Source: an uncultured Desulfovibrionaceae bacterium
GTDB taxonomy: Bacteria > Desulfobacterota > Desulfovibrionia > Desulfovibrionales > Desulfovibrionaceae
NCBI GenBank assembly: GCA_949741925.1
Contig: CATJOY010000039.1
Span: 18,598-82,597, forward strand
Direction: 5' to 3'
Length of the DNA: 64,000 nucleotides
This document shows, piece by piece, positions 53,833-62,978 of the stretch. Made by a program: the position numbers and the translations under genes. Every line of letters starts with the position of its first letter. Position 1 is the first letter of the stretch. The notes under the pieces were generated by a model. That model was given only the letters and a program-made list of their open reading frames with translations. It was not told where the DNA came from and did not search any database.

Positions 53833-54027
53833 ATGAGCGATCCCGCCATGATGTGGCGTTGCCCCGTGGCCAATTGCGGCTATGTTTATGATCCGGATCG
53901 GGGCGACAGAAAAGGAAAAATTCCCAAAGGCACCTCTTTTGAAGACCTGCCCGAGGACTGGCGCTGCCCGGTCTGCGGCGCATCTAAAAAAGGCTTTGTT
54001 CGCCTTTCGGATGCCATGGGGCATTAG
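53833..54027 (+). CDS. rubredoxin with CX4C first iron-binding pair
   Basis: A 64-residue one-iron electron carrier. The iron ligands are C10 and C15 in [12 protein letters not shown] and C45 and C48 in CPVCG. The first pair has four residues between cysteines instead of two, as in the rubredoxin-2 type reported from Desulfovibrio desulfuricans 27774. The remaining fold is standard ([23 protein letters not shown]). AAGGAG is upstream. Its partner is unknown; the next gene encodes aspartate dehydrogenase. Confidence 0.93.
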   Translation: MSDPAMMWRCPVANCGYVYDPDRGDRKGKIPKGTSFEDLPEDWRCPVCGASKKGFVRLSDAMGH

Positions 54028-54136
54028 GCCCTACGGCCTTTGTGCCCGCGGGAAAGGATACTCGCTGAACCCCCTCCGCCCCGATACGGCGGCGGCACGT
54101 TGCCCTAACCATCTGATCTGAAAAAATGAGAAACCA

Positions 54137-54943
54137 ATGAAGAAAAAGAGCGTTGCCATTGTTGGTTGCGGCGCTATCGGCGCCTTTGTGGCCGAGCGTC
54201 TGCACGAGAACTTCCGGGAAAGCTTCAGCCTGGATTGGTTCTCCAGCAACACTATGGCCAAGGCTGAAGCCCTGGCCGCCCGCTTCGGCGGGCAGGCAGC
54301 CCCCTATGAGGAGGCAATCCCCCGCTGTGATGTTGTTCTGGAAGCTACCACGGTGCAGGCTATGCCCGGGGTTCTTCGGACCGCCGCGCGCCATGGAAAA
54401 GCCCTTGTCGTGCTGAGCATCGGCGGGTTTCTCCAAGATCCCGATCTGCTGGCTGAGGCGGAAGCGGCCGTGGCCCCCATCTACCTGCCCTCCGGCGCGC
54501 TGGCGGGCTTTGACGGCATTATGGGCATGCGGGAGATCGGCCTGGAGGAAGTTGTTCTGACCATCACCAAGCATCCCAAAAGCCTGGCCGGCAACGCCTA
54601 TCTGGAACAGCAGGGCGTGGATCTGACGGCTCTTACGGAACCGGTCACCCTGTTTGACGGCCCGGCGGATCAAGCCATTCGCAATTTCCCGGCCAACGTC
54701 AATGTCGCCATCAACCTGAGCCTGGCGGGCCTCGGTTTTAGCCGGACCCGCGTCCACCTGGTAGCTGACCCCAATACCACTACAACCGTGCTCACCGTCA
54801 GCGCCAAGGCCGGACCCTGCGCCATGACCGCAACCACCACCGGCGTGCCCCTGCCCCAAAACCCGCGCAGTTCGCTTCTGGCAGCCCAGGCCGCGCTGGG
54901 AGCGTTCCGGCGGCTGGCCTCGCCCCTCCATACCGGCACCTGA
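54137..54943 (+). CDS. L-aspartate dehydrogenase family protein (NadX-like)
   Basis: A 268-residue NAD(P)-dependent enzyme. The Rossmann loop GCGAIG lies at residues 10-15; PSGALAGFDGI, NFPANVNVAINLSLAG and the end NPRSS are hallmarks of the aspartate dehydrogenase family. The reaction converts aspartate to iminoaspartate, a route to NAD in anaerobes in place of L-aspartate oxidase. The ribosome site is weak (GAGAAAC). It follows the rubredoxin gene by 110 bases. Confidence 0.85.
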   Translation: MKKKSVAIVGCGAIGAFVAERLHENFRESFSLDWFSSNTMAKAEALAARFGGQAAPYEEAIPRCDVVLEATTVQAMPGVLRTAARHGKALVVLSIGGFLQDPDLLAEAEAAVAPIYLPSGALAGFDGIMGMREIGLEEVVLTITKHPKSLAGNAYLEQQGVDLTALTEPVTLFDGPADQAIRNFPANVNVAINLSLAGLGFSRTRVHLVADPNTTTTVLTVSAKAGPCAMTATTTGVPLPQNPRSSLLAAQAALGAFRRLASPLHTGT

Positions 54944-55359
54944 TGCCCTGCGGATTCCGCCGGCGCGCGCAGGCTGAGGACCGGGCGGAATCCGACCCTG
55001 TGCCGGGGAAGAGATCGTGTGCCCTAAAGAATCGGGAATCCCGCTGGAAGGTCGTGTCCGCACATGTCCGAGCTGCCTTTAGGGTATGCCGCGCCCCAGG
55101 TCCGCCGTCCCTTGGAAAGACCCTACTCCGCCTGGAAGTCCGTGCCTCCTGATCCGGCACAGCCGCCCTTGCCGGAGACAGCAGAAATTTCTTGGCAGAC
55201 ATCCTGAAAGGGCCTATGGATAGGGTATTCTGCGCCTTGTGCGCCCTCTCCCTTGAGGGAGACCGCACAAAGGGGCTCGGGCTGGATACGCCCTGCCGCC
55301 AGGCGGAATGGGGAAGCCGCTACCGTTCCAAACGATGTTTTTTGCCGGGAGATGTTTTG
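54944..55359. other. intergenic stretch, no gene seen
   Basis: An open frame extends upstream of the methyltransferase start, but without a ribosome site. No promoter or terminator is convincing. Confidence 0.35.
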
Positions 55360-56514
55360 ATGGATGCCGACGCTCCAGTTGCTTTCAAACGCCGCCTTCT
55401 GCAGGGCATTGAAGAGCGCCTCTCTTCCAGCCGTTACCGCTATGTGGATAACAGCCTGGCCTATTACGCCAATCCCACCCCCGCGGCCATGCGCAAGGAT
55501 AAAGAATGGTTTGCCAAGCGCCCCCTGCCCGAGGCTGCCGCATTCATCCGCGACCATGCCCGGGCTCTTGATCTGGAGGCCCTGAGCAAAGGGCCGCTGT
55601 ACGCTCTTCTCGCAGACAAGCATTCTCAGGAAACCTTGGTCCTGGTCGCCCTGTATGCCCTCCTGGGGCACCGCTTCGTCAAGTTCCCCTACTACGCTGC
55701 CGACGCCCTGGCCCGCCGCGCGGCGTTGGCAAGCCGCTATGCTGTTCCGGATCATGATGAGGCCATGTGCCGGGCCATCGCTGAGGATGCTTTTGGCGTG
55801 GGCTATACTCTGCATCGGTTTGCCCTGCCGCTGGGGGAAGAAACGGTAACCCTGTACGCCCATCCTGAATTTCTCTATCAGACGGCGGCCTTTCCGCCTT
55901 ACCGTTACGCCGCAAGCGGAACCATCGTGGAGGTGGCTCCGGGCGATTATGTGGTGGATTGCGGCGCGTGCTACGGGGATACGGCCTTATTGTTCGCGGC
56001 TCTAACGGGCCCCGCTGGTCGCGTGCTCTCCTTTGAGCCCCACCCGGATCTCGGCAGGCTGTTTCTCCACAACCGGCAGGCCAACCCGCGCCTTGCCGAA
56101 CGCATGGATTTTGTCCCCGCGGCCACGGGAGCGGAGGCGCGCGGCATCCTGACGCTCCGCCTGAGCGGCGCAGGCAGCGCCCTTGAAAAAGAGGACACGG
56201 CGGCCGGGGATACCCGGCAGCGCGTCAACGTGCCCCAAACCAGCCTGGATGCCGAAGTTGCCCGCCGCCGCTGGCCGCGCGTGGATTTCATTAAAATGGA
56301 TGTGGAAGGCGCGGAGCTGGCCACCCTGCGCGGAGCCCTTGATACCCTGCGCCGGTTCCGTCCCAAACTGGCCGTCTGCCTCTACCACAGCCCCGAAGAT
56401 TTTTATACCATTCCCCGGTTTCTCAAGGAACTTGACTTGGGATACCGTTTCTACCTGGAACACCACTACATGAACAATTGGGAGACGGTGCTTTACGCCC
56501 TGCCGCAGGCATAA
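55360..56514 (+). CDS. FkbM family methyltransferase
   Basis: A 384-residue protein. The N-terminal 180 residues are not recognised; the C-terminal half is a SAM-dependent FkbM-type domain with VVDCGACYGDTALLF (SAM loop), SFEPHPDLGRL, and FIKMDVEGAELATLRGA. The family O-methylates sugars or glycans. GGGAG about eight bases before 55360 fixes the start; the frame continues upstream to 55192 without a site. A short GCCTTG/CAAGGC hairpin follows at 56534-56551. Confidence 0.8.
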   Translation: MDADAPVAFKRRLLQGIEERLSSSRYRYVDNSLAYYANPTPAAMRKDKEWFAKRPLPEAAAFIRDHARALDLEALSKGPLYALLADKHSQETLVLVALYALLGHRFVKFPYYAADALARRAALASRYAVPDHDEAMCRAIAEDAFGVGYTLHRFALPLGEETVTLYAHPEFLYQTAAFPPYRYAASGTIVEVAPGDYVVDCGACYGDTALLFAALTGPAGRVLSFEPHPDLGRLFLHNRQANPRLAERMDFVPAATGAEARGILTLRLSGAGSALEKEDTAAGDTRQRVNVPQTSLDAEVARRRWPRVDFIKMDVEGAELATLRGALDTLRRFRPKLAVCLYHSPEDFYTIPRFLKELDLGYRFYLEHHYMNNWETVLYALPQA

Positions 56515-56700
56515 GGCTTTTTCCGCCGTCACGGCCTTGCCGGTTCAAGGCTTTCGCCTGCTTCGCCCGGGCCGCCCTTGTATGGCGACGCCGCAATAAG
56601 GGCAATACAAGCTTTTGAAGGGGCTTACGGCAATCCCCATGGCGGAGAGGGGCATTCGCCCGGCAAACGCCTTTTGTTCCGTTCATGCGTTGTGAACGTA

Positions 56701-57792
56701 TCAATCCAGCCCCTTTTCATGCAGCCACTTTGCAAGATGCTCCGCTACCTTCTCATTGTTTAGATCAGAAAAAGGAAAGTGGGTGTTGCCGATCAGCCCG
56801 GCTTCGGGCAGGTGAATCACGGCGGCATTGCCGCCATGGCGGTTCACGGCATCCGCCCACAGCCGCGCCATGCGCAAGGCGGCCCGCCAGTAGTCCTGAT
56901 GGGGCTGGCTGACAGGCGCAGCCGGGATATTATCGCCATAGTAAATGACGATGGGGATTCTGGTCAGCGCCATGAACTGCTCCAACGGCGCTTCCCCGGC
57001 CCTGAGCGCTCCGAAGGAACTGGAATTGGCAATGGGTTCAGGCGCTTCCCCCTCGGGGAAGATAAAACCGCTGCCCGGCTCATAAGCCACGATGCCGCGT
57101 ACATTGCTGCTTTTCATGGCAGTGAGCCAACCCGGCCCGCAGCCCTGCGAGTGCGTCACCAGGACGCCGGAACCAATAGCCCCAAACAAGGCAGCCATAG
57201 AATCAGCAACAATATCCGCGTCATAGGGCCCTGTATTGGGCGTCATCTGGCGGAAAAACTGATCCAGCGCCTCATTGCCCCGGGCGAACTGCGTGTTCTC
57301 GAAGAAATTCGGCCACAGGCCCATGCGAAACTGTCCGAACCAGAACTGTTCGTCGGGCGTCGCCTCAACGTTCATGGATACGGTGCTGCGCCCGGCCTCG
57401 CCGCGCCGGGGCTGGTCAACCAGATATACGCTGTACCCCCGGCGTAAAAAGATATTCTGAAAGCCCTCACGCCCGTCGGGAGTGCTTGCCCACGTTCTGG
57501 CGGATTGCCCCGCCCCGTGCAGGAAGACCAGCGGATATTTCCGGGCGTCCACCGGCTTTTGATAGAAAACAGCGGCATGATCGCCGCGCAGAGTTTGCCC
57601 GGCGGCCCGGGGTTTCAGCGGGCTATACGCTTCCCGCGCGGGAATGACGGTGCCGCCTGCGGCAAAGCTGCCCTGTTCCTGGATGATCAGAGGGGGCGGA
57701 GCCTGTTTCGGAGCAGCTTCGGCGGATGCCGCCGGCATTCCCGCCGCAAGCAGGATAAGGGCAAGAGCGGTCATGATAATGTGTTTACCCAT
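56701..57792 (-). CDS. exported alpha/beta hydrolase (Ser nucleophile)
   Basis: A 363-residue protein with a signal peptide (residues 1-24, ending ASA). The alpha/beta-hydrolase core has LVFLHGAGQSARTW (oxyanion region), the nucleophile elbow THSQGCG near residue 215 and a late FPFSDLNN histidine segment. The substrate is not known. AAGGAG six bases before the ATG. It is the last gene of a five-gene operon and lies ten bases after the flavodoxin gene. Confidence 0.8.
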   Translation of the reverse strand: MGKHIIMTALALILLAAGMPAASAEAAPKQAPPPLIIQEQGSFAAGGTVIPAREAYSPLKPRAAGQTLRGDHAAVFYQKPVDARKYPLVFLHGAGQSARTWASTPDGREGFQNIFLRRGYSVYLVDQPRRGEAGRSTVSMNVEATPDEQFWFGQFRMGLWPNFFENTQFARGNEALDQFFRQMTPNTGPYDADIVADSMAALFGAIGSGVLVTHSQGCGPGWLTAMKSSNVRGIVAYEPGSGFIFPEGEAPEPIANSSSFGALRAGEAPLEQFMALTRIPIVIYYGDNIPAAPVSQPHQDYWRAALRMARLWADAVNRHGGNAAVIHLPEAGLIGNTHFPFSDLNNEKVAEHLAKWLHEKGLD

Positions 57793-57802
57793 GGCTTTCT
57801 CC

Positions 57803-58477
57803 TTATTTTCCCTTGCCGATTTCCTTCAGCCATTCCGCCACGCCGGAGGGCGCCCGTTCCATATGGCTGCGAAAAATCGAGTAGCCGTCGCGCAGCACGC
57901 TCGCGCCGGGTTGTTTTTCTTGTATGGTCTGAATGGTGCGGGAAAAGCCGCTGCCGCCGTGGGTACAGAAAGGAATGATCGTCTTGCCGGAGAAATCGTA
58001 CTGTTCCAAAAACGTGTACAAAATCATCGGCATGTCGCCCCACCAGTTGGGATACCCGATAAAGACGGTATCGTAGGCTTCGAGGTTTTCGATCGTTCCC
58101 TCAATGGCCGGACGGGCCCCCTGATTCTGTTCTTCTTTAGCCATATCGACAAGGGTACGGTGGTTCGTGGGGTACGGCTTCCGAGGCAGGATGCGGAATA
58201 TATCGCCGCCGGTCATTTCCTGTATCAACTGCGCTACATACTGCGTATTCCCCAGCACGTTTCCATTGATGACCACAGCGCTGTTATCTTCCTCGCGTGT
58301 CATGTTGTTGGGATCATTTGTTTCCGGCATGGAAAAATAGACGATTAACGATTTTTCCCCCGGTTTTTCCACCGCTTGTAGCGGCACAACATGGAGCATG
58401 GGAGCGAAAAACCCAAGAATAACGGCCATAATGATCAGTTTCAGCATATCTTTTCGGAAAAAACGGTGTTTCTGCAT
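57803..58477 (-). CDS. exported or membrane-anchored flavodoxin-like protein
   Basis: A 224-residue protein whose N-terminus (about 10-35) is a signal peptide or anchor, followed by a flavodoxin fold: LIVYFSMPETND, a GNTQYVAQ phosphate-loop segment displaced by an insertion, GYPNWWGDMP and THGGSGFS. These are typical of a flavodoxin subgroup distinct from classical short-chain flavodoxins. Export of a flavoprotein is unusual and suggests a redox role in the periplasm. AGGAG is upstream; the cupin gene ends 14 bases before. Confidence 0.8.
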   Translation of the reverse strand: MQKHRFFRKDMLKLIIMAVILGFFAPMLHVVPLQAVEKPGEKSLIVYFSMPETNDPNNMTREEDNSAVVINGNVLGNTQYVAQLIQEMTGGDIFRILPRKPYPTNHRTLVDMAKEEQNQGARPAIEGTIENLEAYDTVFIGYPNWWGDMPMILYTFLEQYDFSGKTIIPFCTHGGSGFSRTIQTIQEKQPGASVLRDGYSIFRSHMERAPSGVAEWLKEIGKGK

Positions 58478-58491
58478 GCTCTATCTCCTCT

Positions 58492-58971
58492 TTACTGATG
58501 GTATTGTTGATCGCTGACTTTTTCCATCCAGGTTACACTGGCCCCGTCCATTCGTTCGCCTATGGCAAGATGCGTCATAGCGGTATTGGGAGCTGCGCCG
58601 TGCCAGTGATTGACATGGGCAGGGCACAACACCACGTTCCCTTGCCGGATGATCTGTATCGGGCCGCCCCATTCCTGGGTCAGGCCAACGCCGAACGTAA
58701 CGAGCAGCGTCTGGCCGAGCGGATGGCTATGCCAATCGGTGCGCGCGCCCGGCTCAAAGGTGACGTAAGAACCATAGACGCGTTGCGGGGCCCGGGCTTC
58801 AAAAGCCGGATCAACGCGAACATGGCCTGTGAAATGCTGCTTGGGAGCCGCAAACGAGGGGCGGGAACCTCCCGGAATAACGGTCTGCCCTTGGGCTTCA
58901 GCATATGCCGAAGGTACGGCTATGCCCCCGGCAAGCAACAGACAAAGACTGAAAAATAAAAGACGGTTCAT
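58492..58971 (-). CDS. exported cupin-domain protein
   Basis: A 159-residue protein with a signal peptide ([19 protein letters not shown]). The cupin motifs are [14 protein letters not shown] (metal-binding His-X-His) and [14 protein letters not shown]. This arrangement is common in small cupins next to carboxymuconolactone decarboxylases. GGAG six bases before 58971 selects this start over an upstream ATG at 58998. It is the third gene of the operon. Confidence 0.85.
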   Translation of the reverse strand: MNRLLFFSLCLLLAGGIAVPSAYAEAQGQTVIPGGSRPSFAAPKQHFTGHVRVDPAFEARAPQRVYGSYVTFEPGARTDWHSHPLGQTLLVTFGVGLTQEWGGPIQIIRQGNVVLCPAHVNHWHGAAPNTAMTHLAIGERMDGASVTWMEKVSDQQYHQ

Positions 58972-59076
58972 GATATTCTCCGTGAAAACTCGCGGCATCG
59001 GCAGGAGGGCTTCTTCAAGAGGGCGCTTGCCCTTGTAGAAACGCCTCCTGCAGAGGGCCGCGTTGTCGGCCTCAGG

Positions 59077-60135
59077 CTATTGCAGATTCTTGCCGTAGAA
59101 ATCCGTAAGTTTGGCAACGGCTTGATCCACATATTCAGGCACAAAGTAGGTCTGAATATGCGTGGCTCCGGGAATCTTGAAGAGTTCCTTATCCTTAGCT
59201 CCCGTCGCCTTCTCAAAGGCTTCTTCAGACATGTGCAGCGTATCGGCCTTTTCTCCGGCCATCAGCAGCAGGGGGGCATTGATCAGGTTGATGTTGTCCA
59301 TGGCATCCCAAGTCATAAGATCCATGAGGCTGCTAGTCGTATAGCGGAAGGTTGAACGGGGATGCCGATGCGTCTTTCCATAATACATCATGCCTTCACG
59401 ATAAAGATCAGTGGGAATCTTGCTGATGCTTTCATCCGTCAGCGCGTCAAAATCAACGTTACCGGAATAGCCGATTTCCCCTGTGGCGGCTTCCCTGGCG
59501 CGAGCATCGGAGGCTTCCTTCAGGCGCGCCTGAATGGAATCGCGCTGCGTGTTCATGAAGCCGTTGCGCCGTACCTGACCGGAGTTAAACATGCTCAACG
59601 TGGCCACGGCCTTGAACCGTTTGTCGGACTTAGCGGCGTTCAGCGTATAGCCGCCACCGCCGCAGATGCCCAGAGCGCCGATGCGGTTGGCGTCCACGCC
59701 GGGATACGTGCTGATATAATCAACCATGCCATGAATATCCCCCGTGCGGTAAAAAGGCGTATCCACATTCCGAGGCGCGCCTTCGCTGGCCCCCTGGTAG
59801 GAAGCGTCCGCCGCGATGGCGATATAGCCTTTTTCCGCCAGGCGCTGGGCATACAGGCCAGCCACCTGCTCTTTAACGCCGCCGTTGGGATGCGCCACCA
59901 CCACGGCGGGGTATTTTTTCGTAGCCTCGTAGCCGGCGGGCGTATAGACATTGGCCGCGATTTTCAGGCCGTTCAGCGTATAGCTAACCGGATGGATGTT
60001 CACATTTCCTTGACTATTTTCCATGATGGCCCCTTTATACACAAGACCGAACGGATTGGTTTCAGCCGCATTTGCAACACATGTGAAAGCCAATGAAGAT
60101 GCCACCGCCAGTGTCGCCAGAAGCGTTTTTTTCAT
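59077..60135 (-). CDS. exported alpha/beta hydrolase with Cys nucleophile (dienelactone hydrolase-like)
   Basis: A 352-residue protein with a signal peptide (residues 1-23, ending ANA). The nucleophile elbow is GICGGGGY, so cysteine replaces serine as in dienelactone hydrolases and the YcjY group. VVAHPNGGVKEQ provides the oxyanion region, AGEKADTLH the acid and GATHIQTY the histidine. AGGAG seven bases before 60135 fixes the start. It is placed between the decarboxylase and the cupin. Confidence 0.82.
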   Translation of the reverse strand: MKKTLLATLAVASSLAFTCVANAAETNPFGLVYKGAIMENSQGNVNIHPVSYTLNGLKIAANVYTPAGYEATKKYPAVVVAHPNGGVKEQVAGLYAQRLAEKGYIAIAADASYQGASEGAPRNVDTPFYRTGDIHGMVDYISTYPGVDANRIGALGICGGGGYTLNAAKSDKRFKAVATLSMFNSGQVRRNGFMNTQRDSIQARLKEASDARAREAATGEIGYSGNVDFDALTDESISKIPTDLYREGMMYYGKTHRHPRSTFRYTTSSLMDLMTWDAMDNINLINAPLLLMAGEKADTLHMSEEAFEKATGAKDKELFKIPGATHIQTYFVPEYVDQAVAKLTDFYGKNLQ

Positions 60136-60168
60136 GATTATCTCCTGTTCCATAAACTTGTTAGAGCG

Positions 60169-60903
60169 CTATTTTGCCCGCATTTCGTTTGGTAATACGG
60201 TGTTCAAACTCTTTTCCGCCAATTCCGCTTCCGCCTTGCCGACTTTTGCTTCAAGCACGGATACAAACGCTTTCATCTGGGCTTCGCTCAATCCGACAAC
60301 CAGACAGCAGCGCAAATGGGAACGCAACTGCGTTTCGGCCGGAAGACTGGCCAGGGCGGAAACCGTGGCCAGTTCCCGTTCCCGGAAGCTGAGGACATCA
60401 AGACTGAAAATATCGCCGAAAAAATGTTCCTTTAGAAAGGTATCGATGACGGGGGCAAATTCATACACCCGGCGGGCGGCGGGTCTGCCGATAACAGCAG
60501 TCTGATTCGCCGTGCCACGTTCGCGGATGTTCGCCTTATCAGGTAAGGGGGTTGCATCGCGGCCCGCTTCATCGTGGCTACCCCGCGCTTTCCGTTCGTC
60601 GAGCAGGGCAATAAAGGTGTTCAACCCCGTCAGACTGCGAGGAAACCCCGCATAAGCGTACATCTAAATAAGAACTTCTTTGATCTCGTTGACTGTCATG
60701 CTGTTTTCCAGGCCTTCGGCAAGGGCTGCTTGCAGCTTTTCCATATTGCCGTTCGCTGTAAACGCTGCAATGGGGATAATGCTTTGTTGTTTGGCGTTCA
60801 GAGCCGATTCAGAAAACGCGCTTTGCGCATGCGCCATCCCTGCCCATCCTATTGTTGCGGTAAACCAAATCCCAAGAAAGAGGGTTACAAATTGCAAGAA
60901 CAC
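60169..60903 (-). pseudogene. exported carboxymuconolactone decarboxylase-like gene interrupted by an in-frame TAG
   Basis: From the GTG at 60903 (AAGGAGG five bases upstream) the frame gives a signal peptide ending AHAQS and the first part of the domain up to NEIKEVLI. A TAG at 60664-60666 follows, and the same frame continues at once with MYAYAGFPRSLTGLNTF and later the second half with ERELATVSALASL and LRCCLVVGLS. In the family a residue, usually Gln, links EIKEVL-I/V to the YAY.GFPRS segment, so a CAG to TAG change is the simple explanation. The product is either inactive, made as two pieces or obtained by read-through. It is the first gene of the operon. Confidence 0.75.
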
Positions 60904-61042
60904 GAAATCCTCCTTATCATGGCGTTCCTTTTTTCTGCCCTTTGGCTGACAACACCATAGAAATTCCATGACGAGGATTCCATATCCAATCCGCGCTGTT
61001 ATTTGCCTGATCCGATCGATGCTTGCGCAACGGGTAAAAAGA

Positions 61043-61076
61043 AGGCGGAAAGCCTCGTAGGGAGAGCCTTCCGCCT
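61043..61076 (-). terminator. rho-independent terminator of the AraC regulator gene
   Basis: AGGCGGAA and TTCCGCCT (61043-61050 with 61069-61076) form eight pairs; on the minus strand TCTTTTTA follows. Confidence 0.7.
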
Positions 61077-61099
61077 GATGATCAGAGAAACCCGGAGCG

Positions 61100-61999
61100 T
61101 TAAGAACGTTTTTTGGTCATATCCCGGCGAGGGGGAGCGCCAAACCGGCGTTTGTATTCCCTGTTGAACTGAGAAGCGCTTTCATAACCGACCATGAGCG
61201 CCGCTGCTCCCGCATCCTTACCTTCCATCAACATCAGCCGTTCAGCCTCATAGAGCCGGAGGCGCTTCTGAAACTGAAGCGGACTCAAGCCGGTCACCTG
61301 TTTGAAATGGCGGTTAAAGGTGGAAGGAGCCATGTTGACGCGCCGGGCCAAATCTTCCATATTAAGAGGTTCCGCATACTGCTTGCGCAGCCGGGAAATG
61401 GCCTCGGCTATCCGGTTGGCCTGAGTGCCGGTGGTGTTGAACAGCCGCAGGCATTTGCCCTGGTTGCCGCAAAGCAGGTAGTAATGGATTTCCCGCAGGA
61501 TCATGGGGGCCAGCACAGGGATTCGCGACGGCGTATCCAGAAGCGCGACCAGACGGACAAAGGCCTGCAAAAGATCCCCGCCTGCCTCATCCACCACAAC
61601 GGGATTCCCATCCCCTTCCCCGGCGGCAACGATGGAAGGATCTTGCGTCATCAACCGGGCGATGATGCGCCTATCCAGCTTTACGGAGAGCGAAAGAAAG
61701 GGAGATTGAGGCGAAGCCTTCGTGATATGGAAGACGCCGGGCATATCAATGCCCACCGTCATGCAGTGCAGATCGCCGTAATTTGCTTCATAATCGCCGA
61801 TCATGGAGCGTTTGAATCCCTGCACAACCAGAGCCACCATGGGGGTATAAAAGCAGCGTACGGCGGAAACCTCTTCATCGTACCGGCTTAAGGTCAAACC
61901 CTCGATAGCGGTTTCCAACCGTGACGGGGCAGGAAGCCATTGCAGCAAACCGGCCTTCAGCACCTCATGTATGCCACCGTTGGAGGTCGATTCCGTCAT
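61100..61999 (-). CDS. AraC family transcriptional regulator
   Basis: A 299-residue regulator. Residues 15-190 correspond to the AraC-type N-terminal cupin-like domain (CFYTPMVALVVQGFKRS); the C-terminal 100 residues hold two helix-turn-helix motifs (MEDLARRVNMAPSTFNRHFKQVTGLSPLQFQKRLRL and AAALMVGYESASQFNREYKRRFG, each given here in part). AGGAGG is just before the ATG. It lies directly upstream of the exported hydrolase/flavodoxin operon on the same strand, separated by a terminator, and very probably controls it. Confidence 0.88.
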   Translation of the reverse strand: MTESTSNGGIHEVLKAGLLQWLPAPSRLETAIEGLTLSRYDEEVSAVRCFYTPMVALVVQGFKRSMIGDYEANYGDLHCMTVGIDMPGVFHITKASPQSPFLSLSVKLDRRIIARLMTQDPSIVAAGEGDGNPVVVDEAGGDLLQAFVRLVALLDTPSRIPVLAPMILREIHYYLLCGNQGKCLRLFNTTGTQANRIAEAISRLRKQYAEPLNMEDLARRVNMAPSTFNRHFKQVTGLSPLQFQKRLRLYEAERLMLMEGKDAGAAALMVGYESASQFNREYKRRFGAPPRRDMTKKRS

Positions 62000-62307
62000 G
62001 TTCTCCTCCTGTTGCTCCGTTTCTCCGCGCCGAAAATGCGTTTTTTACGCTTCTGAAATTAAGGATGCTTCTACGAAAATATCAGGATATTCTTATTCTA
62101 TTCCGGCATCAAAGACTATGCCGAATTCGCTGTAAAGTTTGCCTGATACGTTCCAAAACTCCATTGAGAATGGTCTCAACGGGCAGATTTCCTTAGGATT
62201 TAGTCAAAATAAGGGAACCCTTAACAGCACTTTGAGGTAATATCTTTGTGGTCATTGAAGATATTTCTTTTTCCCTCCTGTATCTCGTCCGGGTAATCCG
62301 CGTACCC
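62000..62307. other. AT-rich intergenic stretch upstream of the AraC gene
   Basis: No gene. AATATC-AG-GATATT (62078-62091) is a perfect inverted repeat and may be an operator for the AraC regulator. TAAGGGAACCCTTA near 62210 is a second palindrome at the boundary with phage genes. Confidence 0.45.
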
Positions 62308-62622
62308 TCACGCCCGCAAGGCGGCGAATTCCTCACGCAAGGCTTGGGCCTCATTTTCCAGGGCGGCCAGCTTGGCCCGGTCTTCATCTGTGCCCTGCCC
62401 GAGACTCATGGCCCGCAAAGCCCGCACAGAGGCGGCATCTACCCGGCGCAGTTCCCGCTTGATGGAGCGTTCCGCTATGCGGGTGTCGTATTCCTGCGCT
62501 GTCAGCTCTTCTACAGCAGTAAGGGGTACATCAAATTGCGCGGCATATTCTTCGCGGGTTATATCCTCAGAAACAAAGGTTAAGGAAGAGTGGCGGTTTG
62601 TTTCAATAGAAAAATAAGGCAT
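62308..62622 (-). CDS. small phage-like protein, probably tail fibre-associated
   Basis: A 104-residue acidic, helical protein (FDVPLTAVEELTAQEYD, then a coiled-coil-like C-terminus). It lies directly after tail-fibre genes and has AGGAGG-type sites before the ATG. This position and composition fit the small tail-fibre assembly or hypothetical proteins at the end of phage tail modules, but no motif is decisive. Confidence 0.55.
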   Translation of the reverse strand: MPYFSIETNRHSSLTFVSEDITREEYAAQFDVPLTAVEELTAQEYDTRIAERSIKRELRRVDAASVRALRAMSLGQGTDEDRAKLAALENEAQALREEFAALRA

Positions 62623-62636
62623 GTTCCTTCCTCCTG

Positions 62637-62978
62637 TTATTCACATATGCATGATATAAGCTCGACGCGGTAACCAGAGTACTTCGTTCCTATATAGAAA
62701 CATGGTGCTGATGCTGAAAATTCTGTTTCATGTTTATGAAATAACATAGTGCCATTATTATCATATACTTTAAATTCTGCTGTATAGTTTACCCCAAAAT
62801 CTGTACCCCAACCATCTCCATTACAATCATCATAGAAGCAGACGAATCCGCTGTTCTCTACATAATAAATAGGATATGATGACCAAATCTTTTTACCATT
62901 GATATACCCATTATATTTCTGGTTGTTAATATATGGTTTTCCATATTTTGTACCATTACTATAAAATCCCATTATCAC
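62637..62978 (-). CDS. AT-rich phage-encoded protein, unknown function
   Basis: A 113-residue Tyr/Gly/Asn-rich protein (YINGKKIWSSYPIYY...FYDDCNGDGWG). Its base composition is much more AT-rich than everything else in the window, a sign of recent transfer. GTG at 62978 overlaps the stop of the tail-fibre gene by four bases; ATG at 62972 is an alternative start. It may be a receptor-binding or adhesive tip domain, but I do not recognise it. Confidence 0.6.
   Translation of the reverse strand: MIMGFYSNGTKYGKPYINNQKYNGYINGKKIWSSYPIYYVENSGFVCFYDDCNGDGWGTDFGVNYTAEFKVYDNNGTMLFHKHETEFSASAPCFYIGTKYSGYRVELISCICE

Noticed and set aside
60664..60666. Selenocysteine as explanation of the interrupted frame
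   Set aside because: The codon is TAG, not TGA, so selenocysteine insertion does not apply.
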